NCBI GenBank assembly: GCA_964512145.1 | Contig: CAZEIM010000001.1 | Span: 68,234-132,233, forward strand | From: CAYOHR01 sp964512145 | GTDB taxonomy: Bacteria; Bacteroidota; Bacteroidia; Flavobacteriales_G; JALEGO01 | Reading direction: 5' to 3' | DNA: 64,000 nt | Part shown: positions 51,383 to 60,692 of the stretch, in pieces | How positions within the stretch are numbered: the stretch's first letter is position 1 | Layout: each line of letters opens with the position of its first letter | Translations under genes and position numbers: made by a program | The notes under the pieces: model-generated | Seen by the model: only the letters and a program-made list of their open reading frames with translations | Databases searched by the model: none | What the model was told of the DNA's origin: nothing

Positions 51383-52906
51383 TTAGATATTTGCTTCTTT
51401 CAGAAATTTATATGCATGTGGTATATTTTCAATGATATCACTGGCTAGCAAACATGCTTCTTCGGTTCTTGTTGTTGCGAAATCTCCCGAAATTCCGTGT
51501 AAATATACGCCTAGTTTAATGGCATTCCAACTATCGTAACCTTGTGCAACTAAGCTAGTAATTATCCCTGTTAATACGTCCCCTGATCCTGCTTTAGCCA
51601 TAGATACATTTCCTGTAGTATTAAAACATACATTTCCTTGGGGATTATATAAAGACGTATATTTTCCTTTTAACACAATATATACTCCCCATTTTATTGC
51701 CATGTTTTTTGCACTACACATAGCTTGGTAGTCCGTTTGGTAGTTTTCTCCTGTTAGTCTTTCAAATTCTTTTCGGTGAGGAGTTAATATGCTTCCTGCA
51801 GGTAAAAAGGATATCCAAGTTTTATGTTTAGATAAAATATTTAGAGCATCTGCATCTATTACTAAGGGTGTGGTAGAATTTTGAATAATTTGTTTGAGTA
51901 CCTTCTCTGTTTCTTCATGAGTGCCTAATCCAGGCCCAATACCAATTACATGGTATTTTTCATAAGAAAATAGGCTTGAAATATGATTTTCATTTTCATC
52001 AGACATAGACATTGCTTCAGGTAGAAAACTTAATAAAGGATGTGCTCCGTTTTTTGGTACTTGTACCGTTAATACACCACATCCAGATTTTAAACAAGCT
52101 TTTGCGCTTAACAAAATGGCTCCATATTTTCCGGTACTTCCGCCTATTAAACACGCATGTCCGAAATTATATTTATAAGCAAAGGGATGTCTCGGTATTA
52201 GTTCATTTTTTAATTCATATTTTTCATTATATGAATACGTTGTTTTTTCGTTGGCTATAAATTCTTTAGAAATTCCGATATCTAAAACATGAAAAGTCCC
52301 TACATACGTATAATTCTCTTTAAAAAAGAAGGATAATTTTGGAAACTGAAAGGTAAGAGTATGCTTTGCTTTAATTATTTCTCCAATATTTTGGTCATTT
52401 TCTTCTGTATATAATCCGGAAGGAATATCAATAGAAATAATATTATTTGAAGTATTTATTGCGCGAATACAATCGCCCAACCAACCTGTTACAGGCTTGT
52501 TTAAGCCAGTTCCAAAAATGCAATCTATTATAAGGTCTTCTTTATTTATCGAAAGAATATCAGGTTCTTGTAACCATACACACGGAATATTTTTTTCTAA
52601 TACCAATTTTAGATTAGTTTTAAAATCTTCCGAAGATATTTCAGAGTGTTTTAAAATATATACTTCGCATAAGATATTATCTTGATACATTTTTTGCGCT
52701 ATAACCAGTCCATCACCACCATTATTACCTAACCCACAAAAAATTTTTATCGGAAGGTTGTTTAACCTATTTTTTGCATATGGTTTTATCCAATCATACG
52801 CCTTTCCTGCGGCGCGATTCATTAATTCGAATGAGGAAATATTTTGATCTTGAATGGTAGCTTTATCGGCCATTTTTAATTGGCCTGCCGTAAATATTTT
52901 ACCCAT
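51383..52906 (-). CDS. nnr: bifunctional NAD(P)H-hydrate epimerase / ADP-dependent dehydratase
   Basis: A 507-residue metabolite repair enzyme. The N-terminal YjeF_N epimerase domain (about 1-215) has FCGLGNNGGDGLVIAQKMYQ, IDCIFGTGLNKPVTG and SIDIPSGLYTEE. The C-terminal ribokinase-like dehydratase domain (about 225-507) has HACLIGGSTGKYGAILLSAK, IGIGPGLGTHEET, PLVIDADALNIL, LTPHRKEFERL and AKAGSGDVLTGIITSL. It restores damaged NADHX and NADPHX. It starts two bases after the stop of the OmpA-type gene and so belongs to that operon. Confidence 0.96.
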   Translation of the reverse strand: MGKIFTAGQLKMADKATIQDQNISSFELMNRAAGKAYDWIKPYAKNRLNNLPIKIFCGLGNNGGDGLVIAQKMYQDNILCEVYILKHSEISSEDFKTNLKLVLEKNIPCVWLQEPDILSINKEDLIIDCIFGTGLNKPVTGWLGDCIRAINTSNNIISIDIPSGLYTEENDQNIGEIIKAKHTLTFQFPKLSFFFKENYTYVGTFHVLDIGISKEFIANEKTTYSYNEKYELKNELIPRHPFAYKYNFGHACLIGGSTGKYGAILLSAKACLKSGCGVLTVQVPKNGAHPLLSFLPEAMSMSDENENHISSLFSYEKYHVIGIGPGLGTHEETEKVLKQIIQNSTTPLVIDADALNILSKHKTWISFLPAGSILTPHRKEFERLTGENYQTDYQAMCSAKNMAIKWGVYIVLKGKYTSLYNPQGNVCFNTTGNVSMAKAGSGDVLTGIITSLVAQGYDSWNAIKLGVYLHGISGDFATTRTEEACLLASDIIENIPHAYKFLKEANI

Positions 52907-52908
52907 AT

Positions 52909-54957
52909 TTAATTCATAGAAGTAATTACAAACTCGGTTCTTCTATTTTTAGCTCTCGCATCTTCGTTATTATTTGGAACCAATGGTTTACTTTCTCCAA
53001 ATCCCTTAAATGACAACCTGTTTGGGTCAACTCCCTTTTTTTGTAGATATTCCATGACATTATACGCTCTTTCTGTGCTTAAAATTAAGTTAGTTTGGTC
53101 TGATCCTAAGTCATCGGTATGTCCATGTATGGCAATATTTAATTTCTTGTTTTCTATTAAATACTGAGCAAACTCATTTAAGATTAGTTTTGATTTTTCA
53201 TTAATATCGGCTGAGTTTGTTTCATAAAATATATCATTTATTTTAAATGGCTTACCTATGGCAATATTTTCTAATTGCGTATTAATTTTTTGTAGCACCG
53301 GTTCTGATTTATAGTTAGCAATTAGTTGAGAGCTAAAAACTTTGCCTTCTGATTTAACGTTTACCAGTACTGCATCATCTTGTTCGGCTGTAATTACAGC
53401 CGCAAAATTCCCGTCATTTTCATCTACCTCTACTTTACTGATGACATTTGTTATGCTGTTTTTTAATTCAACCGTTGTGTTTTTAGGGACTTTTCCTCCC
53501 TCATCCATTACTGTACCTTTTACTAAAAGTACTTTTTTGGGACGTGCCTCTTCATACAATTCAAACGTAAAAATATCTAAACCTTTACCATCTTCTTTAT
53601 TTATTTCAGAGGCAAAAAACACCTTATTACCATCAGTACTTATCACAAATCCATGTTCATCTTTTTGAGAGTTAATAGGGAATCCAATATTTTTTGGCTT
53701 TAGCCATTTTCCGTTTTCAAACCGAGTAAAAAAAACATCGTAACCACCAAAGCCCAAGTGTCCTTTAGAGGCAAAGTATAATGTTTGACTATCAGAGTGA
53801 ATAAATGGACTTTTATCATCAAGCTCTGTATTAATTGGCTCTCCTAAGTTTATGGCAGGTTGCCAAACCCCTGTATTATCTTTTTGTGACACATATATAT
53901 CAATGCCTTTACTATCGGATCTTGCACTTGCAAAGAACAGGGTTTTTCCATCGGATGATATACTTGGTTGAGCTTCCCAGCTATCTAAACCATTAATATT
54001 TGGCCCCATATTTTTTAATTCGGACCAATGCCATTCTTCTTTTCCGGTTGATTCGTTATAACTTAGTATATAATCGGAGGTGTATATATCACAATTTGTA
54101 AAGGAACGTCCTTTTATATTTGCAGGTTTGCATATGGTAACAAATAAGTGCTTATTATCTAAACTAATACTAGCTCCTCCATAGTTATATTCATCGGTTA
54201 CGTTAAATGGAGCAGGCATTTGTTCCCCTTCGTTAAATTCGTAGTTTAGGAAAGTACTTTTAGTGAATCTTTCAATAAAGTATTCTTTATCGGTTGTAAA
54301 AGTTTGATCTTTTACGACAATACCATTTTTTACTTTATCTTCTTTTTTTCTTCTGCGTGTAAAAAAAAGATATTCATTATCGGGTGAAACTAAGGGTAAA
54401 AATTCATCGGCATTCGTAGAGACTTTTTTTAGTAAAACCGGATTAAACGGAACCGGATTTACGGCAGTTTTACCAAAGAATTCAGCTGTTTCTAAATCGT
54501 TTTTTGCTTTTTGCAATTGATCTTCGTATTTCCTAGAGAATTTTTTTTCATCATCACTTTCGAAATCAATGAATAGCGTTAAAAATTCCATGGATTTAGT
54601 GTAGTTTTTTCTACTTAAATAAATTTGACCTAAATAGTAATAAGGGTCTGAGTGAAAATCAGGACATCTTTCTACTATTTTTAAAAAATGTGTTTCTAGG
54701 TGATCCATAGAGCCTTTGCTGTAAGAAACATTAATGGCTTGTTGAGTAGCATATTCTAAGCGAGGCTCTAAATAGTTGGGATCTGTATCTATAGCTTCTT
54801 TTAAAAAAAGCAGGCGTTCTTTTTTTTCGTATTTTTTTTTATCCATACCCTTTTCATATAAGCTTTTTGCTTTTTTTGATGGGGTGTATTCACAATTGTT
54901 TTGTGCATTAATGTATACTACACATACAGTTAGAATAGATAAAAAAACACTTTTCAT
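52909..54957 (-). CDS. PorE-like TPR-PD40-OmpA protein
   Basis: A 682-residue envelope protein. The signal peptide ends YINAQ. TPR helices (about 25-170) contain AKSLYEKGMDKKKYEKKERL and YYLGQIYLSRKNYTKSMEFL. PD40/WD40-like strands (about 190-480) contain PLVSPDNEYLFFTRRRKK, SISSDGKTLFFASARSDSKG and FIHSDSQTLYFASKGHLGFG. Then come a CarbopepD_reg-like domain (about 490-560) and a C-terminal OmpA domain (NDIFYETNSADINEKSKLIL, IAIHGHTDDLGSDQTN, LSTERAYNVMEYLQKKGVDP). This order is that of PorE, the peptidoglycan-bound T9SS component that meets PorP. Many paralogs exist, so the exact role is open. Confidence 0.82.
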   Translation of the reverse strand: MKSVFLSILTVCVVYINAQNNCEYTPSKKAKSLYEKGMDKKKYEKKERLLFLKEAIDTDPNYLEPRLEYATQQAINVSYSKGSMDHLETHFLKIVERCPDFHSDPYYYLGQIYLSRKNYTKSMEFLTLFIDFESDDEKKFSRKYEDQLQKAKNDLETAEFFGKTAVNPVPFNPVLLKKVSTNADEFLPLVSPDNEYLFFTRRRKKEDKVKNGIVVKDQTFTTDKEYFIERFTKSTFLNYEFNEGEQMPAPFNVTDEYNYGGASISLDNKHLFVTICKPANIKGRSFTNCDIYTSDYILSYNESTGKEEWHWSELKNMGPNINGLDSWEAQPSISSDGKTLFFASARSDSKGIDIYVSQKDNTGVWQPAINLGEPINTELDDKSPFIHSDSQTLYFASKGHLGFGGYDVFFTRFENGKWLKPKNIGFPINSQKDEHGFVISTDGNKVFFASEINKEDGKGLDIFTFELYEEARPKKVLLVKGTVMDEGGKVPKNTTVELKNSITNVISKVEVDENDGNFAAVITAEQDDAVLVNVKSEGKVFSSQLIANYKSEPVLQKINTQLENIAIGKPFKINDIFYETNSADINEKSKLILNEFAQYLIENKKLNIAIHGHTDDLGSDQTNLILSTERAYNVMEYLQKKGVDPNRLSFKGFGESKPLVPNNNEDARAKNRRTEFVITSMN

Positions 54958-57770
54958 TAAGGATTGCTTAATTTATCAACTTTATTTTTTGCAGTTTTGA
55001 TAATATCATCAGCTTTTTGATTGGACTCCTTAATTACGGCATCGGCTTTTTTATTAGCATCGTCTCTAATTTTTTTAGCGGCCTCTTTTGCGGCTATTTT
55101 AGCTACCGGATTTTTAGCTTCGTTTTCAGTTTTTTGAGCCAAACTTTCGCCTTCACTTCTAATTTTTTCTGCTGCTTTTTTTCCTTCGCTTCGAATTTGA
55201 TTTGCTCTTTGTTCAGCTTCTTTCATTATTTTATCTGCCTCGGCTTGTGCTTTATCCCTTAATTCTTTTTCTTTTTTTGCGAGTTCTTCTTTAGCTTTAG
55301 CTTCGGCTTCATTTTTTAATTTATTCAGCTCTTCAGTTGCTTTTTCCTTTAAATCATCTGTAGTAGATGTGAGCATTTCTTTAAAATTTACGCTTACTTT
55401 TGGATCTAAAGCAGTTCCTGTTACTAAAACATCGGCTACTACAGCTTTTGGCATTATTCCGGAGAAATTACCAAGTAAACTGGTAATAGCTTTTGCTTCT
55501 TTAAGTTCAGAGGTTGGCAGGGTTACATTCATTTTAAAGTTAAGGTTTTGCTCAACAGTACTATACCCACTAACATTTATAGTTGTTTCTCCAACATTAA
55601 AATCAAATGGAATAAGTTCTATTTTACCATCTTTAATTTCAAAAGAAAAATGTACATTATTTAAGGTCATTGTTTTAAATTGATCCATTTTAAATTGATC
55701 GGCTAATTTGCCAAATACTCCAGAGTTTTGAATAATTACATCGTGTGTAATTAATTTTCCTTGTCCATTCATGGTTTTTAAATCAGGCTCCATATTTTCG
55801 GTTAAATCGCTTTTAAATGAAACAGAGGTAGAGTAGTATCCGCTACTATTATCTATAATGGGAGCTAATTTTTGAATAGAGGTAATTGTTTTATAGGTTT
55901 CGGGTAAACTGAATCGTTTTATATCCATGGAGAAATCAATGGTTGGTTTTTTAGGATTTTGAGTATTGTAAGCACCTCTAACCATAAAGGTGCCTTCTAA
56001 AAATTCTGCTTTTATGCCTCCAAAGTTCAATTCTTTGTTCGACATAGACATAATACCAATTATATTTTTAATTTCTTTATTTTCGAACAGCACTTTACCA
56101 ATATTACTGCTAAAGGTAAAATCTATATTTCCTGGAATTTCTATAACTCCCATTGGCTCTGCGGATGAAGTAGTATCTGTTGTTTGTGTTGATTCCGATG
56201 TAGATGAACTCATCCATTCGTTTAAATTTAAGAAATTCGATGAATGAGAAAAAGTAGCTTGTAAGGGCTCATTTTTTAAATAGTAACCAAGGTAATTAAA
56301 TATTTGTCCTTCTAAAGAAATATCTGATTGTCCAGATGTCATAATAAACTTAGAAATATCAATATTTTGTGGACTAAAGTTAAAATATGCTGTTCCAATT
56401 TTTGTTTCAGGAAAATCAGGAGTTATATAATTAAAGTTTAAAAGAATGAGAGATCCGGTAGACTTAAAGTTGTTAAAATTTTCATTTTCTATATCAGACA
56501 ACTTTCCGGATAAGGTAATATCGGCAGTAATATTTCCCTCGTATTTTTCATTATTTGAAAGAGGAACTACTTTAGCAATATTTTGCAAGTCAATTTGAGC
56601 ATTTATTTGTCCATCTATAAAAGGATCGGAAACCGGATTTTTTGTTAACATTTTTATATTAATCGGATTATCGGCTAAGGTAAAGTAAAGCTTTTTCAAG
56701 TCGACTACCGTATGATCATCTATTCCATCGGGATTATTAATGATTAGGTCTACATTAATATTATTGACCGATGCAGGTAAATCAGGGTATTTAAACATGG
56801 CATTATCGATTTTTAGTGCAACATTATAAGCAGGCATTTTTTGTTCGTTGTATGTCCCTTTTACATTTGTTGAAAAAGAAAACTCACCTTTAGTTTGAAT
56901 GTTTTCAAAATCTTTGGCATAAATTACCGGAATTAAAGATAATATACTTTTAAAATCAGATTTTGAGGATTTTAAAGTGAAATCCATGTTTATGTCTTGT
57001 TCGTTGGGCATACTGATATTTCCATTAAAAAATAAGGGTAAGTTATTTAATGTAAACTCATTTTCTTTAAATGAATATACACTTTTTACCATATCTAATT
57101 CAAGATTGCAATTTGCATTTAAAGAAATGTAATTAAAATAAGGAATTCCCTCATAAGAAATATAAAAACTATCGGTTGATGTTACTGTTTTAAGGGTAAC
57201 AATGTCTTGAGTAAAATCTCCAGTTCCTTCATGATTAAAGTTAAATAGTTTAGCTTTTAAATTCATAGTTTCATCTAAATATGAAATACGCGCATTTTGA
57301 ATGAGGTATTTTTTTAAACTTAACGTAAATGAATTAGCACTTTCTTGAGGTATTTCTTCAGATTTTGTAGAATCGACAATAGCGATATCATAATTGGCTT
57401 TTCCATCTTTTAATATAATGATGTTAATTTCGGGGTTCATTAATTCTATTTGTTTTATTTTAATATTTTCCCCAAATAGAGATAATAAGTCTATACTGAA
57501 TACGAATTTTTGAGCGGAAAATAAATTTGTATTTTCAAATGGCTCTTTACCCGAAATATTTAATTTGTTTATAGTAAGGGTAAGATTTGGAAAATTTTTT
57601 AAAACACTTAAATCAATATCTTCAAAATCTAGTTTAGCATGAATATTTTGATTAGCCTGTTCTTTAATGGTGGTAATAATTTTATTTTTAAATAAAAATG
57701 GAGATACAAATAACCCCACTACAATCAGTAGAATTAAAATGGAAAATATCCAAATAATTTTTTTCCACAT
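54957..57770 (-). CDS. AsmA-family protein with long charged C-terminal coiled coil
   Basis: A 937-residue protein anchored by one N-terminal membrane helix (IIWIFSILILLIVVGLFVSP). The beta-rich AsmA body follows: HAKLDFEDIDLSVLKNFPNL, TLTINKLNISG, and a C-terminal AsmA part with MNGQGKLITHDVIIQNSGVF and FNFKMNV-like strands. AsmA-like proteins bridge the periplasm and move lipids. After about residue 800 comes an unusual tail of some 135 residues almost entirely of A, E, K, D, Q and R (EELNKLKNEAEAKAKEEL, ADKIMKEAEQRANQIRSEGK), predicted as a long helix. It shares one base with the next gene. Confidence 0.88.
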   Translation of the reverse strand: MWKKIIWIFSILILLIVVGLFVSPFLFKNKIITTIKEQANQNIHAKLDFEDIDLSVLKNFPNLTLTINKLNISGKEPFENTNLFSAQKFVFSIDLLSLFGENIKIKQIELMNPEINIIILKDGKANYDIAIVDSTKSEEIPQESANSFTLSLKKYLIQNARISYLDETMNLKAKLFNFNHEGTGDFTQDIVTLKTVTSTDSFYISYEGIPYFNYISLNANCNLELDMVKSVYSFKENEFTLNNLPLFFNGNISMPNEQDINMDFTLKSSKSDFKSILSLIPVIYAKDFENIQTKGEFSFSTNVKGTYNEQKMPAYNVALKIDNAMFKYPDLPASVNNINVDLIINNPDGIDDHTVVDLKKLYFTLADNPINIKMLTKNPVSDPFIDGQINAQIDLQNIAKVVPLSNNEKYEGNITADITLSGKLSDIENENFNNFKSTGSLILLNFNYITPDFPETKIGTAYFNFSPQNIDISKFIMTSGQSDISLEGQIFNYLGYYLKNEPLQATFSHSSNFLNLNEWMSSSTSESTQTTDTTSSAEPMGVIEIPGNIDFTFSSNIGKVLFENKEIKNIIGIMSMSNKELNFGGIKAEFLEGTFMVRGAYNTQNPKKPTIDFSMDIKRFSLPETYKTITSIQKLAPIIDNSSGYYSTSVSFKSDLTENMEPDLKTMNGQGKLITHDVIIQNSGVFGKLADQFKMDQFKTMTLNNVHFSFEIKDGKIELIPFDFNVGETTINVSGYSTVEQNLNFKMNVTLPTSELKEAKAITSLLGNFSGIMPKAVVADVLVTGTALDPKVSVNFKEMLTSTTDDLKEKATEELNKLKNEAEAKAKEELAKKEKELRDKAQAEADKIMKEAEQRANQIRSEGKKAAEKIRSEGESLAQKTENEAKNPVAKIAAKEAAKKIRDDANKKADAVIKESNQKADDIIKTAKNKVDKLSNP

Positions 57771-57856
57771 AGCTTAAAAATTTAAATGTAAAAATAGCTT
57801 TTTTTCTAAAATTTATACAGATTATAGCGTAAATTAAAATGAATAATTTTTATACG

Positions 57857-58630
57857 TTAAATAATCCCAAAGCCTAACATAATGGAAATGATACAAATAA
57901 AAATAGCTACCCATATTTGAAGCGTAAGTATGGTTATTTTTTTTAAAAGTTTATTTCCTAAATACGAACCTAAAATGCCAAAAAATGTCGCAAAAAGAAT
58001 TATCTGATAATTTGTATAAAACATACTTACCTTAAAATTTGTTGTGTAAACACTTAATCGAGTAATATCAACAAAAGTTGATATTACTACCGAAGTGCCA
58101 ATAAACATTTCTTTAGGCAGTCCTGATTTTATTAAAAATGCTGTTCGTAACGCACCTTGATTGCCTGATAATCCTCCAAAAAATCCACTTATAGCTCCAC
58201 CTAAAGGCAATTTATTTTTATTGAACTCTAATTTTTTAACTCCAGGAATTAGATCGATTAATGCGAAAAAAAATAATAAAACAGATACCATTAATTTTGT
58301 AAGAAAAACATGTCGTGTTTTATCAAACAATTCGAATGAAAATATTGGGTCTGTATTGTTTATATTTATTAATAACAGGGAGCCTATAAAAGCAAAAAGT
58401 ATAGCTGGAATTCCAAATTTTAAGAAAACCTCTTTATGAACATATTTTCCGACTAAAAAAACTTTAAATATATTATTGAAAAAATGTACCATTCCGGTTA
58501 ATGCAATGGCTAATTCAACCGGAAAATACAACATAAATATAGGTGTAAGCAGTGTGCCTAAACCAAAACCTGAGAAAAAGGTGAGTATGGCAATAAAAAA
58601 TGACGCCAATGAAACAACCACTATATCCAT
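57857..58630 (-). CDS. TauE/SafE family anion exporter
   Basis: A 257-residue membrane protein with seven to eight helices of the TauE/SafE (DUF81) family. Hallmarks are SFFIAILTFFSGFGLGTLLT, then PIFMLYFPVELAIALTGMVH at the start and GAISGFFGGLSGNQGALRTA in the second half. Family members export sulfite or sulfonates, or move other small anions; the substrate here is unknown. It follows an outer-membrane protein gene by 21 bases, and the two are probably co-transcribed. Confidence 0.88.
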   Translation of the reverse strand: MDIVVVSLASFFIAILTFFSGFGLGTLLTPIFMLYFPVELAIALTGMVHFFNNIFKVFLVGKYVHKEVFLKFGIPAILFAFIGSLLLININNTDPIFSFELFDKTRHVFLTKLMVSVLLFFFALIDLIPGVKKLEFNKNKLPLGGAISGFFGGLSGNQGALRTAFLIKSGLPKEMFIGTSVVISTFVDITRLSVYTTNFKVSMFYTNYQIILFATFFGILGSYLGNKLLKKITILTLQIWVAIFICIISIMLGFGII

Positions 58631-58651
58631 ACAGGAAAAAACGTTTTACAT

Positions 58652-59551
58652 TTATTTGTGTGATTTTACTTTTCCAGAAGGCTCATATATTATACGCATA
58701 AAGGAGCTAAATCTTTCATCTTCTTTTTTTAACGGTATTCCCGTAACAATCCCAATTAATAAATTATGCGCTATACCTAGTCGCATTTGTGGTCTTAATA
58801 CTACAGAGGTATGATCTTGATAAAATGTTTTATTTATTTCAATCCCAATAAAATTTCTAGTTCCACTAATCATATAATGAAAATTAGTATTTGTTTGCCA
58901 ATGTAAAAGTTTTTCATGATTATCAAAATGTTTTTGAAACATGGGGCCAGTATAAATTAGGGTATGGAAATTATTGCCCCACCTTTTGGCACCTATAATA
59001 AATGGGTTAAATGTATTGCCTTTAAAAGGCGAGGTTTTTCCATAATATTTAAATTCAATTAACTCAAACTCATGAATGTATCCTAAAGCAAGCGATGTAT
59101 TATATTTATCTGATACTAAAAATGTATATTGAGCAGCTAATTTTAGACTATTTAGTTTACTTCCTGGAACATTTGTATTGTCTTCCCCATTGTAAAATAA
59201 ACTAAATGGTGTTTCTATTTCTAGTCCTAAGCGATCTATTGGAGCAAATTCATATTCAACTAACATTTCATATTCACTATATTTATTATTATCGTTGAGT
59301 CCAAACCCATAATTCCATTCCTTTTCTCCTTTTCTAGCTCCAAGATCTCTAATTAAGTCAATATAGAGCGGTTCTGCGTGTAATACTTTTGGTTTTCCCG
59401 GTGCATTTTCAACCTCTATAATATATAAACTATCTAACTGTTCATTAATAATACTGATTGAGTCTTCATGATTTTCAATTATGATTTGGGTATAGGATGT
59501 TTTTAAAATAAATAAGAATATCGTTAAAAGTAATAAATGTTGTTTGTACAT
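58652..59551 (-). CDS. putative outer-membrane beta-barrel protein (HAEPLYIDLIRDLGARKGEKE type)
   Basis: A 299-residue protein with a signal peptide (LLLTIFLFILKTSYTQ). A conserved-looking start of the mature region reads VLHAEPLYIDLIRDLGARKG then EKEWNYGFGL. Amphipathic strands follow (YEMLVEYEFAPIDRLGLEIE, TSLALGYIHEFELIEF, FHTLIYTGPMFQKHF, HNLLIGIVTGIPL). It looks like an outer-membrane channel. I do not recognise a named family. Its gene lies directly upstream of a TauE/SafE exporter, so the pair may move the same anion across both membranes. Confidence 0.6.
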   Translation of the reverse strand: MYKQHLLLLTIFLFILKTSYTQIIIENHEDSISIINEQLDSLYIIEVENAPGKPKVLHAEPLYIDLIRDLGARKGEKEWNYGFGLNDNNKYSEYEMLVEYEFAPIDRLGLEIETPFSLFYNGEDNTNVPGSKLNSLKLAAQYTFLVSDKYNTSLALGYIHEFELIEFKYYGKTSPFKGNTFNPFIIGAKRWGNNFHTLIYTGPMFQKHFDNHEKLLHWQTNTNFHYMISGTRNFIGIEINKTFYQDHTSVVLRPQMRLGIAHNLLIGIVTGIPLKKEDERFSSFMRIIYEPSGKVKSHK

Positions 59552-59660
59552 ATATTTTACGATAATTTACTTTATTTAACAAAACAATCATAAACATTAA
59601 ATAATTTGTATCAAAGACATGCTAATTTTTTTAGCAACTATTAACTAAAAAAACAGAATA

Positions 59661-60692
59661 TTAAGTATAAATGGTTCTTGCAGATGGCATTACCTTAATT
59701 CCTTCATCTTTATTTAATTGGTGTTTTAAGTAAGCACAATAAGCAATCATGGCAGCATTGTCTGTACAAAATTCAATGTCAGGCAAGTACAAATTCCAAT
59801 GAAGTTTTTCGGCCGTGATTTGAAGTGCTTTTCGCAAGTAACTATTGGCTGAAACTCCCCCAACTACACCAATTTGTTGTATGGAATAATCTTTTGCTGC
59901 TTTTTTTAATTTCTCTAACAGCATGTTTACAATTACATGTTGAACAGATGCACAAATATGGTGAATATTTTGCTCAATAAATGAATCGTTAGATACCGTG
60001 TTTTTTTGTAAAAAATATAATACGGAGGTTTTAATTCCACTAAAGCTGTAGTTATAGCCAGGAACTTTTGCTTTGGGAAAATCGAATGTTTTTTCGTTTC
60101 CTGTTTTTGATATTTTATCAATTAAAGGACCTGCCGGATATGGTAAGTTTAACATTTTTCCTATTTTATCAAACGCTTCTCCTGCAGCATCGTCTAAGGT
60201 GTTTCCAATGATTTCTGTTTCTAAAAAATTTTTCACTATTACAATTTGTGTATGTCCACCTGAAACCGTTAAACATATAAAAGGAAATTCGGGTGTTTTT
60301 ACTGCTTTATCTTTTTTTTGGATAAATAATGCAAACACATGTGCTGAAAGATGATTGATTGCATAAATGGGTTTATTCAAAGAAATTGCCAATGCTTTTG
60401 CAAAAGAAGATCCAACCAGTAATGAACCTAATAACCCAGGGCTTGATGTAAATCCGATAACATCAATTTGATGCAATGAAATGCCTGCTTTTTGTAATGC
60501 CTGATCTACAACAACAACTATATTGCTTTGGTGTGCTCTGGAGGCAAGTTCAGGTACAACCCCACCATATTGTTTATGAATATTTTGCGAGGCAATAACA
60601 TTAGAAAGTACCACATCATCACATAAAATAGAAGCAGCTGTATCATCACAAGAAGATTCAATTCCTAGAATATACTTATTGACAACAGGCAT
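59661..60692 (-). CDS. tsaD: tRNA N6-adenosine threonylcarbamoyltransferase TsaD
   Basis: A 343-residue TsaD (Kae1/YgjD family) of normal length. ILGIESSCDDTAASIL and VPELASRAHQSNIVVVVDQA begin it. The metal-binding HxxxH is in AINHLSAHVFALF (about 110-122). ICLTVSGGHTQIVIV, LDDAAGEAFDKIGKML, YNYSFSGIKTSVLYFL and IGVVGGVSANSYLRKAL then DIEFCTDNAAMIAYCA hold the nucleotide site. It works with TsaE (10027) and threonylcarbamoyl-AMP from a Sua5 enzyme. It overlaps the proline dehydrogenase gene upstream by 17 bases. Confidence 0.97.
   Translation of the reverse strand: MPVVNKYILGIESSCDDTAASILCDDVVLSNVIASQNIHKQYGGVVPELASRAHQSNIVVVVDQALQKAGISLHQIDVIGFTSSPGLLGSLLVGSSFAKALAISLNKPIYAINHLSAHVFALFIQKKDKAVKTPEFPFICLTVSGGHTQIVIVKNFLETEIIGNTLDDAAGEAFDKIGKMLNLPYPAGPLIDKISKTGNEKTFDFPKAKVPGYNYSFSGIKTSVLYFLQKNTVSNDSFIEQNIHHICASVQHVIVNMLLEKLKKAAKDYSIQQIGVVGGVSANSYLRKALQITAEKLHWNLYLPDIEFCTDNAAMIAYCAYLKHQLNKDEGIKVMPSARTIYT

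Noticed and set aside
54776..56247. Plus-strand open frames opposite the PorE-like and AsmA genes
   Set aside because: They are F/S-rich mirrors of K/E-rich coding sequence; the minus-strand genes have clear domains.
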